The translations under genes were made by a program, and so were the position numbers. A model generated the notes under the pieces. That model worked only from the letters and a program-made list of their open reading frames with translations, had not been told where the DNA came from and did no database searches. 64,000 bases of DNA from Sutcliffiella rhizosphaerae (GTDB lineage Bacteria > Bacillota > Bacilli > Bacillales > Bacillaceae_I). Positions 26,795 through 35,512 of this stretch are shown here, piece by piece (the first letter of the stretch is position 1; the number at the start of each line of letters is the position of its first letter). The DNA is taken from NCBI RefSeq assembly GCF_917563925.1, contig NZ_CAKJTJ010000012.1:41953-105952 (forward strand), in the 5' to 3' direction.

Positions 26795-28414
26795 ATGCTT
26801 ACAGTTACAAATATTAGTCTTCGTTTTGGAGACAGGAAGCTATTTGAAGATGTTAATATAAAATTCACACCAGGAAATTGTTATGGGTTAATTGGGGCAA
26901 ATGGTGCAGGAAAATCTACTTTTTTGAAAATCCTATCAGGTGAAGTGGAGGCACAAACTGGAGATGTGCACATGAATCCAGGTGAACGGATGGCAATTTT
27001 GAAGCAAAACCACTTCGAATATGAAGAGCATGAAGTATTAAAAGTAGTTATCATGGGGCATACCCGCCTTTATGAAGTGATGCAAGAAAAAGACGCGATT
27101 TATATGAAAGAAGATTTTTCTGATGAAGACGGTATGCGCGCCGCTGAATTAGAAGGTGAATTTGCAGAATTAAATGGTTGGGAAGCTGAATCAGAGGCTG
27201 CCATTCTATTAAAAGGTCTTGGAATTTCTGAAGATCTACATACTAAGAAGATGGCAGATATCACAGGTTCCGAAAAAGTAAAAGTATTGTTAGCTCAGGC
27301 TTTGTTTGGAAAACCTGATGTACTATTACTTGATGAGCCTACTAACCACTTGGACTTAAAAGCGATCCAATGGTTAGAAGAGTTCCTTATTAACTTTGAG
27401 AATACTGTAATTGTTGTTTCACATGACCGTCACTTTTTAAATAAAGTTTGTACCCATATTGCCGATTTGGATTATTCAAAAATTCAAATCTATGTCGGTA
27501 ACTATGATTTCTGGTATGAATCCAGCCAACTTGCTTCTAAACTGGCTTCAGACGCCAATAGAAAAAAAGAAGAAAAGATAAAAGATTTGCAAGCATTTAT
27601 TGCGAGATTTAGCGCTAATGCGTCTAAATCTAAACAAGCAACGTCTAGAAAGAAACTGTTAGATAAAATCACATTAGATGATATTAAACCTTCTTCTCGT
27701 CGTTACCCTTATGTTCACTTTACGCCAGAACGTGAGATTGGAAATGACCTACTTCGTGTAGAAGGAATCACCAAAACAATTGATGGAGTGAAGGTTTTAG
27801 ATAATATTAGTTTTGTTATGAACAAAGATGACAAAATTGCACTCGTTGGTGGAAATGAAATTGCCAATACCACCCTATTAAAAATTCTTTCAGGAGAAAT
27901 GGAGCCAGATAGTGGTACCTTTAAGTGGGGGATTACCACATCTCAATCATATTTTCCGAAAGACAACTCTTTCTTTTTCGAAGGAATTGACATGAATTTA
28001 GTAGAATGGCTTAGACAATACTCCCCTGCTGATCAAACAGAAAGCTTTTTGCGTGGGTTTTTAGGTCGAATGCTGTTTTCAGGAGAAGAAGTACTAAAAA
28101 AAGCAAGCGTCCTTTCAGGTGGAGAAAAAGTTCGCTGTATGCTATCTAAAATGATGCTAAGCGGTTCAAATGTACTTCTGTTGGATGACCCAACGAACCA
28201 CTTAGATCTTGAATCCATTACAGCACTAAATAATGGATTAATTAACTTTAAAGGATCCATGATCTTTACATCTCATGACCACCAATTTATTGATACGATT
28301 GCTAACAGAATCATTGAAATTGCACCAAAAGGAATTCTTGATAAACAAATGAAATATGATGAATATTTAGAAGATACATCTGTGCAGCAAAAATTAGAAG
28401 AATTATATGCATAA
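26795..28414 (+). CDS. ykpA: ABC-F family ATPase, YkpA-like
   Basis: A soluble protein with two ABC ATPase domains and no membrane segments; ABC-F proteins act on the ribosome. It matches B. subtilis YkpA nearly throughout in my memory. Domain 1 has Walker A GANGAGKS (34-41), Walker B LLLDEPTNHLD with E181, and the linker at about 250-290. Domain 2 is unusual: its Walker A position reads GGNEIANTT (352-360), and Walker B is LLLDDPTNHLD with D465 where the catalytic Glu is expected. The true start is the ATG at 26795 (GGAGG 11 bases upstream), giving 539 residues; the frame runs 39 codons further upstream through the promoter. Confidence 0.92.
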   Translation: MLTVTNISLRFGDRKLFEDVNIKFTPGNCYGLIGANGAGKSTFLKILSGEVEAQTGDVHMNPGERMAILKQNHFEYEEHEVLKVVIMGHTRLYEVMQEKDAIYMKEDFSDEDGMRAAELEGEFAELNGWEAESEAAILLKGLGISEDLHTKKMADITGSEKVKVLLAQALFGKPDVLLLDEPTNHLDLKAIQWLEEFLINFENTVIVVSHDRHFLNKVCTHIADLDYSKIQIYVGNYDFWYESSQLASKLASDANRKKEEKIKDLQAFIARFSANASKSKQATSRKKLLDKITLDDIKPSSRRYPYVHFTPEREIGNDLLRVEGITKTIDGVKVLDNISFVMNKDDKIALVGGNEIANTTLLKILSGEMEPDSGTFKWGITTSQSYFPKDNSFFFEGIDMNLVEWLRQYSPADQTESFLRGFLGRMLFSGEEVLKKASVLSGGEKVRCMLSKMMLSGSNVLLLDDPTNHLDLESITALNNGLINFKGSMIFTSHDHQFIDTIANRIIEIAPKGILDKQMKYDEYLEDTSVQQKLEELYA

Positions 28415-28417
28415 TTA

Positions 28418-28531
28418 GAAAAGCTCTAGCGAATTGTTTAGCCCCCCATAAGCATAAGACGAGGTGTCAAAAAGCTAGCTTTCACCTTCTTGACCGATTG
28501 ACTTATGAACTCAAGGGGCTAGGCTCTATTC
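28418..28531. repeat. Palindromic intergenic element (copy C)
   Basis: The ends GAAAAGCTCTAGC...TAGCCCC and GGGGCTA...GGCTCTATTC are inverted repeats. The inner segment at 28485-28521 (CTTCTTGACCGATTGACTTA and onwards) is closely shared with the two elements at 55914-56133. No coding potential. Confidence 0.75.
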
Positions 28532-28558
28532 TAAGGAAAAAATAATAATATCTGCTTT

Positions 28559-28585
28559 AAAGCCCTTACTTTTTAGGGCTTTTTA
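28559..28585 (+). terminator. Terminator of ykpA
   Basis: AAAGCCCT pairs with AGGGCTTT, followed by a T run. Confidence 0.8.
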
Positions 28586-28671
28586 AAATACTTGAAACTT
28601 TTTACATCTATCCTCGTAATATAATTATTCCGTTGTAATAATTTTAATCATTAATGAATGAGGTGTATCAC

Positions 28672-29769
28672 ATGCCACAAACAAAGTGGTTTCGTATTGG
28701 TTATGGAATTATCGTAATCCTTTTAATCATTTTTCTAGCATCTTTAGTGGACTTTATCTTCTCTCCTATTACCATTATGATAAAGACTTTATTTGCACCA
28801 ATCATTTTAGCTGGTGTCATGTATTATTTACTTCGTCCACTGGTAAATCTAGCTTCGCGATATATTCCAAGAGGCCTTTCCATCATAAGTATTTATTTAG
28901 TGTTTATTGGTCTCATTTCCCTACTCGTCTTCCTTATAGGTCCAACATTGCAACAACAGGTGAATAGTTTAGTAAAGAATACACCTGCAATTGTAGATGA
29001 TATTAGAGATTATTTAGTCGAATTGCAAGAAAATGAATATGTGGCAAGGTTTCAGCAAGATGAACGCTTCTCACTTGAAGAAATTTCTGGTAAAGTAGCT
29101 GATAACTTAAATGCCTATCTTGCAGCTTTTGGTTCAAATGTGGTAAATATTATAAGTGCCATTACTGGTTTTGTGGTGTTGCTGGTCATTATTCCATTTG
29201 TCCTTTTCTATATGTTAAAAGATGGAGATAAGTTACCTAATCAAGTATTAAGAATTATTCCTCGCCAACATGAACGGGAAGGTCGTAATGTGTTAAAAGA
29301 TATGGACATTGCGTTAAGCTCGTATATCCAGGGACAAATTATTGTCAGCGTTTTTGTTGGTGTATTATGCTATATAGGTTTCCTTATTATCGGTTTAGAA
29401 TACTCTCTGGTCTTAGCATTAATTGCTATGTTTACCAATGTAATTCCTTTTATTGGACCATTTATCGGGACGATTCCAAGTTTAGTGGTTGGATTTCTTG
29501 ATGAACCGATCATGGCAGTATGGGTTCTAGTGGTTGTACTTATCGTACAACAAACAGAAAGTAATCTTATCTCTCCTCAAGTCATGGGTAAAAAACTTGA
29601 TGTTCACCCATTAACTATAATCTTATTACTATTAGTTGCAAGCAAATTTGCGGGGTTATTAGGACTGCTTCTAGCAGTACCAACATATGCGGTTTCTAAA
29701 GTAGTCGTACTCCATACGATACGATTTATTAAGCTAAGAAAAGTAAAAGTAAGCGAAGAAAAAGTATGA
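28672..29769 (+). CDS. AI-2E family transporter (PerM/YdbI-like)
   Basis: A 365-residue polytopic membrane protein of the AI-2E/UPF0118 family, with two or three segments at the N-terminus, a soluble region at about 95-150 and five further segments. The motif GIIPFVLFYMLKDGDKLP-like stretch near 175 and PFIGPFIGTIPSLVVG near 262 are characteristic. Members export small molecules or Na+ in antiport; the substrate here is unknown. I start at the ATG at 28672, with AGGTG six bases upstream; an upstream ATG at 28654 lacks a site. It is flanked by terminators and reads alone. Confidence 0.85.
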   Translation: MPQTKWFRIGYGIIVILLIIFLASLVDFIFSPITIMIKTLFAPIILAGVMYYLLRPLVNLASRYIPRGLSIISIYLVFIGLISLLVFLIGPTLQQQVNSLVKNTPAIVDDIRDYLVELQENEYVARFQQDERFSLEEISGKVADNLNAYLAAFGSNVVNIISAITGFVVLLVIIPFVLFYMLKDGDKLPNQVLRIIPRQHEREGRNVLKDMDIALSSYIQGQIIVSVFVGVLCYIGFLIIGLEYSLVLALIAMFTNVIPFIGPFIGTIPSLVVGFLDEPIMAVWVLVVVLIVQQTESNLISPQVMGKKLDVHPLTIILLLLVASKFAGLLGLLLAVPTYAVSKVVVLHTIRFIKLRKVKVSEEKV

Positions 29770-29779
29770 TAGATAATAG

Positions 29780-29816
29780 AAAGCATGCAGAGTTTTTTTA
29801 ACTGGCATGCTTTTTT
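29780..29816 (+). terminator. Terminator of the AI-2E transporter gene
   Basis: AAAGCATGC and GCATGCTTT pair around a T-rich loop and are followed by TTTTTT. Confidence 0.8.
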
Positions 29817-29902
29817 AGTTTATTAATGGATTCTGAATCTGTATGCTGGTATGATAGTAATTAATCTTTAGTCCATTACATAACAAAAGTGAGATGAATA
29901 AA

Positions 29903-30550
29903 ATGGCACAAACTCATACTTTTTCAAAAGGCGAAGAAATCGCAAATTCTATTACTCATGGAATTGGCATCCTACTCAGTATTGCTGCATTAGTTTTATT
30001 AATCATTTTTTCTGCAATCAACGGTACATCTCTTCATTTGTATACGTTTATTGTCTATGGAATTACGATGTTAATGCTATATACAGCCTCTACCTTACTC
30101 CATGCACTTCCTGCTGGAAAGGCTAAAAATGTGTTTGAAATACTAGATCATTCCTCTATTTATTTTTTTATCGCTGGTAGCTATACACCTATTACGCTTG
30201 TCATTATGGATGGAGCTATTGGGTGGACACTTTTTGGGATTGTGTGGTTGCTCGCTATCGGAGGCACGATATTTAAGGTTTTCTTTGTAAAAAGATTTAT
30301 TTTCGCTTCTACTATTCTATATGTCATTATGGGCTGGCTTGCTATCTTTGGTTGGAATGAAATTACAGCTAAGATAAGCATGGCAGGAATAATTTTTCTA
30401 ATTGCTGGAGGTGTTGTTTACAGTATAGGTGCCATTTTTTATGTATGGCGCGGGTTTCCATATCACCATGCAGTATGGCATATTTTTGTACTCGGTGGAA
30501 CAGTTTTACATTTCTTCTTTGTTATTCTATATGTTCTGCCAGTTCAATAA
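29903..30550 (+). CDS. Hemolysin III family membrane protein (YplQ-like)
   Basis: A 215-residue member of the hemolysin III / PAQR-like family with seven membrane segments. Conserved features include EEIANSITHGIG at the N-terminus, STLLHALP near 70, LDHSSIYFFIAGSYTP near 90 and the paired C-terminal histidines in HHAVWHIFVLGG near 190, which in PAQR receptors line a zinc site. Despite the name, members are integral membrane proteins, possibly hydrolases; function here is not known. Start chosen at the second ATG (29903) for spacing from a GTGAG site; 29894 is possible. Confidence 0.85.
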   Translation: MAQTHTFSKGEEIANSITHGIGILLSIAALVLLIIFSAINGTSLHLYTFIVYGITMLMLYTASTLLHALPAGKAKNVFEILDHSSIYFFIAGSYTPITLVIMDGAIGWTLFGIVWLLAIGGTIFKVFFVKRFIFASTILYVIMGWLAIFGWNEITAKISMAGIIFLIAGGVVYSIGAIFYVWRGFPYHHAVWHIFVLGGTVLHFFFVILYVLPVQ

Positions 30551-30552
30551 AC

Positions 30553-30592
30553 GGGACTGCCCTCGAAGTGAATACTTTCGTCTGGCAGTCCC
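30553..30592 (+). terminator. Stem-loop after the hemolysin III gene
   Basis: GGGACTGCC at 30553-30561 pairs perfectly with GGCAGTCCC at 30584-30592, with a second small hairpin inside. No T run follows, so it may act as an RNA 3' stabiliser instead of a simple terminator. Confidence 0.5.
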
Positions 30593-30716
30593 AATTTATT
30601 AGCAAAGTTCTATAAAACGAGCAGTTTATCTCTCCAACAGACTTCGCTTATCCAGGGACCTCGCAAATATGTGGACTTAGATGTCTAGAATTAAGTAATT
30701 ATCGAAACCCCTATTT

Positions 30717-32144
30717 TTAATATGTTGTAAACCTCAAAAGCTTTTGCAGTCTGTATAACAACTTTTTTACACCTGTTAATTCATCTTTGTACTCTTCTAA
30801 TGGAACTGTAAAGGTGTTATCCCTATTATTCCAAAGCCGATCAAAATATTGATCCATATCATCTACTATAGCCTCATCTTTGTTTGAAATAATTTTGATA
30901 TTCGTTTCTAGATTTAAATCATATAAATTTCTCCTTGTAAAGTTGGCAGACCCACCAATGAAGATGGCTTCTCCATCCCTTTTTATATATATCATTTTGG
31001 GATGATACTGTTCTCCCTGAGTATTGTACCATCTTATTTCGATATTACCTTCCCCGTTTTCAGCTAGTTCTGCTGCAACAGGTCTATTTGGTAATCCTAT
31101 TTTCTTCTGTCCAAAGGCATGCTCGTTAGGGTCCAATATTATATTAATCGTGACTCCCCTTTTTGCTGCAGCTATTAATTCCTCTATTATTTTTCGCTCA
31201 GCCAAATAAAACATTGCAAGCCATATTTCGTCTTTTGAGTCTGTCGAATTTATTTCTTGAAGCACATGTTTCATAATTTTACCTTCTGTTAAAAGTTGTA
31301 CAGCAATTTGCCCCTCTTCTACCTCCCCTTTGTATTTTGGTAGAGTTCCACCGCCAGAGAAGTTTAAAACTGCTTGCTCTGTATTTAGGATATCTTGAAT
31401 GATTGGTCCAGAAACTTCAAACGCTATATTCGAATGAAAGCCACTTGCATCATGTGGATTTGCTGAAGAAATGATGGCTGATTTATCTGTAGCAACTACT
31501 TTTCTGTGATTTGCTTTAATATTTAATAATTGTAAATAAGATCGCACTGTTACTTTTGGTGCATTTTTTGCCATAGGATTCTGTATCCAACCTTTTCCTT
31601 CTTGTCCGAACCACTGGAAGAAAACTCTCCAAAAGCCTGAATACAAAGGATTAGAATCTCTTAATTTATGAACATCTGTCTCTATTACTTTTACCCCACT
31701 TTCTCTTAAACTATTTAATCCTCTAGATTCGTGGGAACCATATGTTGTATTGACCTCATCAGTAATAAAGACGATCTCAACTTCAGGCTGTAATTTTTTC
31801 TTGTTTATAATATGTTGAACGAAAGTGTTACTTAACGTTGGATAATCTTCTTCCCCATCATGATAATCATTAAAAAGGAACATATCTATTACAACAAATT
31901 CCTCTGCCTCCGAGATGATTTGATATATTCGATCAAATATTTCTTGTTCATGGATGGGCTTTTCTTCTTCACCATAAGTAAGATCATACAATAAGTCTAC
32001 ATTTGTAACGTAATGGATCCCACTCTCATAAGAAACTCCTGCAGGCAGGGGTTTATAACTATGATAAGTACTTGTTATTACAAGCAAAAGAATTAAAAAT
32101 GTAAGAATCGCCATTATTTTATGTTTTTTTATAAAGGTAACCAA
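30717..32144 (-). CDS. Membrane-anchored phospholipase D-like (HKD) protein
   Basis: The 475 residues start with an N-terminal membrane anchor (about 8-27) followed by two PLD-fold halves. The first HKD motif is canonical (NHRKVVATD, H213-K215-D220). The second reads HPKMIYIKRD (H381-K383-D390), with two residues more than HxKx4D, followed by the usual GGSANFTRRN. Related proteins are cardiolipin synthases or phosphodiesterases acting at the outer membrane face; the substrate is uncertain. The start is TTG at 32144, with GGAGG eight bases upstream. It follows the PAS-STAS gene on the same strand. Confidence 0.82.
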   Translation of the reverse strand: MVTFIKKHKIMAILTFLILLLVITSTYHSYKPLPAGVSYESGIHYVTNVDLLYDLTYGEEEKPIHEQEIFDRIYQIISEAEEFVVIDMFLFNDYHDGEEDYPTLSNTFVQHIINKKKLQPEVEIVFITDEVNTTYGSHESRGLNSLRESGVKVIETDVHKLRDSNPLYSGFWRVFFQWFGQEGKGWIQNPMAKNAPKVTVRSYLQLLNIKANHRKVVATDKSAIISSANPHDASGFHSNIAFEVSGPIIQDILNTEQAVLNFSGGGTLPKYKGEVEEGQIAVQLLTEGKIMKHVLQEINSTDSKDEIWLAMFYLAERKIIEELIAAAKRGVTINIILDPNEHAFGQKKIGLPNRPVAAELAENGEGNIEIRWYNTQGEQYHPKMIYIKRDGEAIFIGGSANFTRRNLYDLNLETNIKIISNKDEAIVDDMDQYFDRLWNNRDNTFTVPLEEYKDELTGVKKLLYRLQKLLRFTTY

Positions 32145-32217
32145 GAATCAACCCTCCATTAAGTAAAAAGAAAGAAGCTTGGCATTCATTCACAAGCTTC
32201 TTAGTACATCAATTTGG

Positions 32218-33003
32218 TTATTTTTTTACAAGTTCATAACCTTTTTTCTCCCAAACATATGCAATTCCTTGCCTGAATGATTGGAATGTTTTCACTCTAA
32301 TATTTAGTCCTTTTTCTATCATATTTTGAATAATAATGGGATTCAATCCAACAAATATTGCTTCTGAACCCATAAGCTTCAATGCATCTGCCAATTGATC
32401 TAGATGAAAAGCTACCATATCGTCTATATCCTTGGCGATTCCTGTAAAATCAAATATGATATACTCCGCTTTTTTCTCTCCGCAAGCTACTAGAATTGCA
32501 TCCTTTGAATATTGTATTCTTTCTTCTGTCAAGTTACCAGTAAGTGCAACAAGTATAGCAGATTCAAGTGCGGTCTCAATAATCGGAGTGTAAAGACTTT
32601 TTAACATCTCTCTGTGGGAAGACAATTCCTTTTGGTAATCAGTAACATCCTTCCACGTCAACACAAAGCCTGTAAATTCTCCATCATTATTTAATACCCT
32701 ATCCACTACAATTCGTGCAGAAAATCGATTAAATAGTTTGATATTAGCGGAATGTGGAAATACCTCACCCATTAATATATCGTGCTGTTTTTGCCCATGG
32801 AATTGCGAAAGGCTTTTCCCGATAAATTCTTCCGGTTGTTGAATCCCAACATATGGACCTATTAATTGTAACAAGTCTTGTGCAGGCTTATTGAACCATG
32901 TTATGTATAGTTCCTTATCTGCAAATATTAAACTTTCCCCTATACTATCAAGTAGTTTTATAACTTGTATATTTTCAAACATCTTTATACTGCTGGCATT
33001 CAT
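32218..33003 (-). CDS. PAS-STAS regulator, RsbR-related
   Basis: A 261-residue cytoplasmic protein with an N-terminal PAS domain (about 15-118, ending in the typical TWKDVTDYQKE linker) and a C-terminal STAS domain preceded by the RsbR-like LYTPIIETALESAILVALTG. It is likely a stressosome-related sensor for sigma-B-type control. At the phospho-Thr position of RsbR proteins (the DT of the DITG...DTMVA segment) it has Asp (D195), and the second site in the AQT-type motif is Asn (N227), so it should not be phosphorylatable there. I start at 33003 (GAGAGG six bases upstream); 33018 overlaps that site. Confidence 0.8.
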   Translation of the reverse strand: MNASSIKMFENIQVIKLLDSIGESLIFADKELYITWFNKPAQDLLQLIGPYVGIQQPEEFIGKSLSQFHGQKQHDILMGEVFPHSANIKLFNRFSARIVVDRVLNNDGEFTGFVLTWKDVTDYQKELSSHREMLKSLYTPIIETALESAILVALTGNLTEERIQYSKDAILVACGEKKAEYIIFDFTGIAKDIDDMVAFHLDQLADALKLMGSEAIFVGLNPIIIQNMIEKGLNIRVKTFQSFRQGIAYVWEKKGYELVKK

Positions 33004-33284
33004 ACTTTCCCTCTCCATAATCCAAATGTGATATTTATTTTTGACATTTAATATTGAAAGGAGCGTTCGATACTCATTTCAATAGAAAGAGCTACTAGTT
33101 CTTCCCCAAACTTTGCTATTAAACAAGGCTCTTTTTAAAAGAATATTTCTATTTACCGGTTAAAAGACGCCTAACTAAAGCGCGGAAAAAAGATTAATAA
33201 AATTATCTACAGATATAACTAAAAACGCAATTGTAAAAATTCCTATTTCCTGTAAAACAATGTAGAGATATTGCTGAGAGTGAA

Positions 33285-34373
33285 CTAGTCAATAGTTACG
33301 AGAATCAATTGATCATCATCTGGACTTGGATTCCCTCTACCATCTGTATTGTTGGTGACAAAATAAAGTTGATTACCATCCAAAAATATGTCTCTTATTC
33401 GACCATTACCTTCCCAAAAGATGGATTCCTCCATATCAGTAAGATCAAAACCTCGTATAGCCTCTCCTCTAAGATTAGCTACATAAAGTTTTTCATTATT
33501 AAAGACCATACCAGACGGTGCCCATGTTTGTTCATATGAGTGAAATAATGGTACTTCCATTCCTTCTGCCTCTTCATCGCCAATAATAACTGGCCAACCG
33601 TAATTTTTACCAGGTTCTATGATATTAATTTCATCATGAGCTGAAGGACCATGTTCGGAAGCGTACATAACTTTTGTTTCAGGTTCCCAAGCTATGCCTT
33701 GTGGATTGCGGTGACCATAACTATAAACATATGAATTGGAAAATGGGTTATCTTCGGGAACGGTTCCATCAAGGTTTAAACGTAATATGCTTCCACTAAG
33801 AGAATCTTGGTCCTGTGCGCTTTCTGGTACATTGACATCCCCAACCGTTGCATAAAGTTTATTATCTGGTCCAACCATCAATCTTCCGCCATTATGATGA
33901 ATGGCACCAGGAATATCGTCCAAAAGCACGTTTTCTTCTTTCCATCCATCCTCTTCATTATACCTTATTTGGATGATTCTGTTTCTAACATTTTGTTCTG
34001 TTCCATATGTATGATAGGCAAAAGCTAATTTGGTATTATTGAAGTCTGGATGCAATGCTAAACCAAGGAATCCACCTTCTCCATATGCTAGTACGGGTTC
34101 ATTGACTTGTACATCATTTCTAGTTTCCGTTCCATCTTCCTCCACTTTTACGATAGTACCCTGCCTCTCAGAAATGAAAATGGTTTCTCCTGCTTTAGCT
34201 ATGGACCAAGGAATTTGTAATTCTATTGCTAAAACCTCTGATTCTAATTGATCATTAACCTCCAATTGTGCAGAAGTTTCTGTTTCATTATTACTTTCTG
34301 GTTGTGTTTCTTGATTTGTACAGCCTCCGATAAAAATTATCACCAGTAATAATAAGATATTTTTATTAAACAT
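33285..34373 (-). CDS. Lipoprotein, PQQ-dependent sugar dehydrogenase-like (GSDH family)
   Basis: A 362-residue exported protein: a short hydrophobic signal ending in the lipobox IGGC (Cys 18), a Glu/Asn/Thr-rich linker, then a six-bladed beta-propeller of the glucose/sorbosone dehydrogenase family. Family residues seen are IPWSIA, GEGGFLGLALHPDF, IHHNGGRLMVGPDNKLYAT (catalytic His region), GHRNPQGIAW and SEHGPSAHDEIN. The family binds PQQ and Ca2+ and oxidises aldoses; the true substrate and the PQQ source in this organism are unknown. It reads alone. Confidence 0.85.
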   Translation of the reverse strand: MFNKNILLLLVIIFIGGCTNQETQPESNNETETSAQLEVNDQLESEVLAIELQIPWSIAKAGETIFISERQGTIVKVEEDGTETRNDVQVNEPVLAYGEGGFLGLALHPDFNNTKLAFAYHTYGTEQNVRNRIIQIRYNEEDGWKEENVLLDDIPGAIHHNGGRLMVGPDNKLYATVGDVNVPESAQDQDSLSGSILRLNLDGTVPEDNPFSNSYVYSYGHRNPQGIAWEPETKVMYASEHGPSAHDEINIIEPGKNYGWPVIIGDEEAEGMEVPLFHSYEQTWAPSGMVFNNEKLYVANLRGEAIRGFDLTDMEESIFWEGNGRIRDIFLDGNQLYFVTNNTDGRGNPSPDDDQLILVTID

Positions 34374-34437
34374 AAATTGTATAGCACCCCCCCTTTATCC
34401 ATTCCCTGAATAATTTACAAATAATCCTATATGTGAA

Positions 34438-34468
34438 AAAAACAAGGCACTTTTACGCCTTGTTTTTC
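34438..34468. terminator. Bidirectional terminator
   Basis: AAACAAGGC pairs with GCCTTGTTT around an 8-base loop with A and T tracts on either side; on the minus strand it closes the gene that ends at 34471. Confidence 0.85.
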
Positions 34469-34470
34469 GA

Positions 34471-34674
34471 TCAAACTGTTTCAAAATAGGTTTTGTAGTA
34501 TCCTCCAATATTCCCACTATTATCAATGACAAATAGAAACTCATCTGTTTCATTTTTCACTTCATATGTATGACCAACTGTAAGCATATTGTTGACAAGA
34601 TACTTTTTCGCATCAGTATGAATACATTTCACTTTTCGTAGCGTTTCTTTTTGTTCCCAATTACGATGAATCAT
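34471..34674 (-). CDS. Small conserved Bacillus protein (DUF6501-like)
   Basis: A 67-residue soluble protein with GGAGGTG eight bases before its ATG and a strong terminator directly after the stop. The pattern TLRKVKCIHTDAKKYLVNN followed by YEVKNETDEFLFVIDNSG and GGYYKTYF looks like a small conserved beta-rich protein that I associate with DUF6501 in Bacillus; this is from memory. The function is unknown. It is a single gene, divergent from the methyltransferase gene at 34775. Confidence 0.72.
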   Translation of the reverse strand: MIHRNWEQKETLRKVKCIHTDAKKYLVNNMLTVGHTYEVKNETDEFLFVIDNSGNIGGYYKTYFETV

Positions 34675-34774
34675 ATTTTCTACACCTCCAGATTACTCCC
34701 TTTTATATTACCGCATGTTATTAACAAGAACAAACGTATTCTTTTCAACATATGATTTCTTGAGGTGAATTAGT

Positions 34775-35485
34775 GTGAAAATGAGTAATTATACAGATCT
34801 ACTTGCTATCTTCGGAATTGGTGGAGCTCATCCTGGTGGATTAGAATTAACAAAAACAAACTTGCTTCAGGAAAATTTGAAAAATAAATCTCTTCTAGAG
34901 GTTGGCTGTGGTACAGGACAGACATCATTTTTTCTACATTCAATGGATGTAGATGTTACCCCCATCGACTATCATCCATTAATGGTTAGCAAAGCAAATA
35001 AGCGATTTAAAGAAAGCAAACTTAGCTTGGAAGCACAGCAAATGAATATGATGGAACTTCTTTTCGCGGATAATTCTTTTGATTTTGTACTTTCGGAGTC
35101 AGTTTTAGCTTTCACAAAATTATCAAAGACACTTCCTGAGTTGTTCCGCGTCATGAAAAAAGACAGTATCCTTCTTGCTATAGAAATGACAAAGAAAGAT
35201 TCTCTTCCTTCTGATGTGCAAGGGAAATTGACGGATTTTTACGGATTGCCTTCTATTCTTAGGAAAGATGAATGGGAGTCTGTTTTACAGCAATATGGCT
35301 TCCACGGAATAAACATACAAACAATTTCATTATCAGAGTTAGAACCAACTGAACCTGATATTGATCCTTCCATACTTATTCCAGATGAGATGTTTGATAT
35401 GATGCAAGCCCATGAGGAGTTAACAGCTGAATCTTCTAAACATCTGGAGTTAAGTATAATCAGAGCCACACCTGCAAAGAACTGA
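34775..35485 (+). CDS. Class I SAM-dependent methyltransferase
   Basis: The 236-residue protein has the SAM-binding motif I LLEVGCGTGQTS (40-51), an acidic motif-II Asp in PIDYHP about 20 residues later, and a motif-IV-like SFDFVLSESVLAF near 108, so it belongs to the methyltransferase 11/25 group. The acceptor cannot be predicted. The start is GTG at 34775 with GAGGTGA six bases upstream. It is transcribed alone toward a shared terminator with the membrane protein gene on the other strand. Confidence 0.85.
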   Translation: MKMSNYTDLLAIFGIGGAHPGGLELTKTNLLQENLKNKSLLEVGCGTGQTSFFLHSMDVDVTPIDYHPLMVSKANKRFKESKLSLEAQQMNMMELLFADNSFDFVLSESVLAFTKLSKTLPELFRVMKKDSILLAIEMTKKDSLPSDVQGKLTDFYGLPSILRKDEWESVLQQYGFHGINIQTISLSELEPTEPDIDPSILIPDEMFDMMQAHEELTAESSKHLELSIIRATPAKN

Positions 35486-35512
35486 AGCAAAACCTGCTTC
35501 AGTTTTCTTTTG
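35479..35512. terminator. Bidirectional terminator between convergent genes
   Basis: ACTGAAGC at 35481-35488 pairs with GCTTCAGT at 35496-35503, with TTTTCTTTT after it on the plus strand. It overlaps the last codons of the minus-strand gene. Confidence 0.8.
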
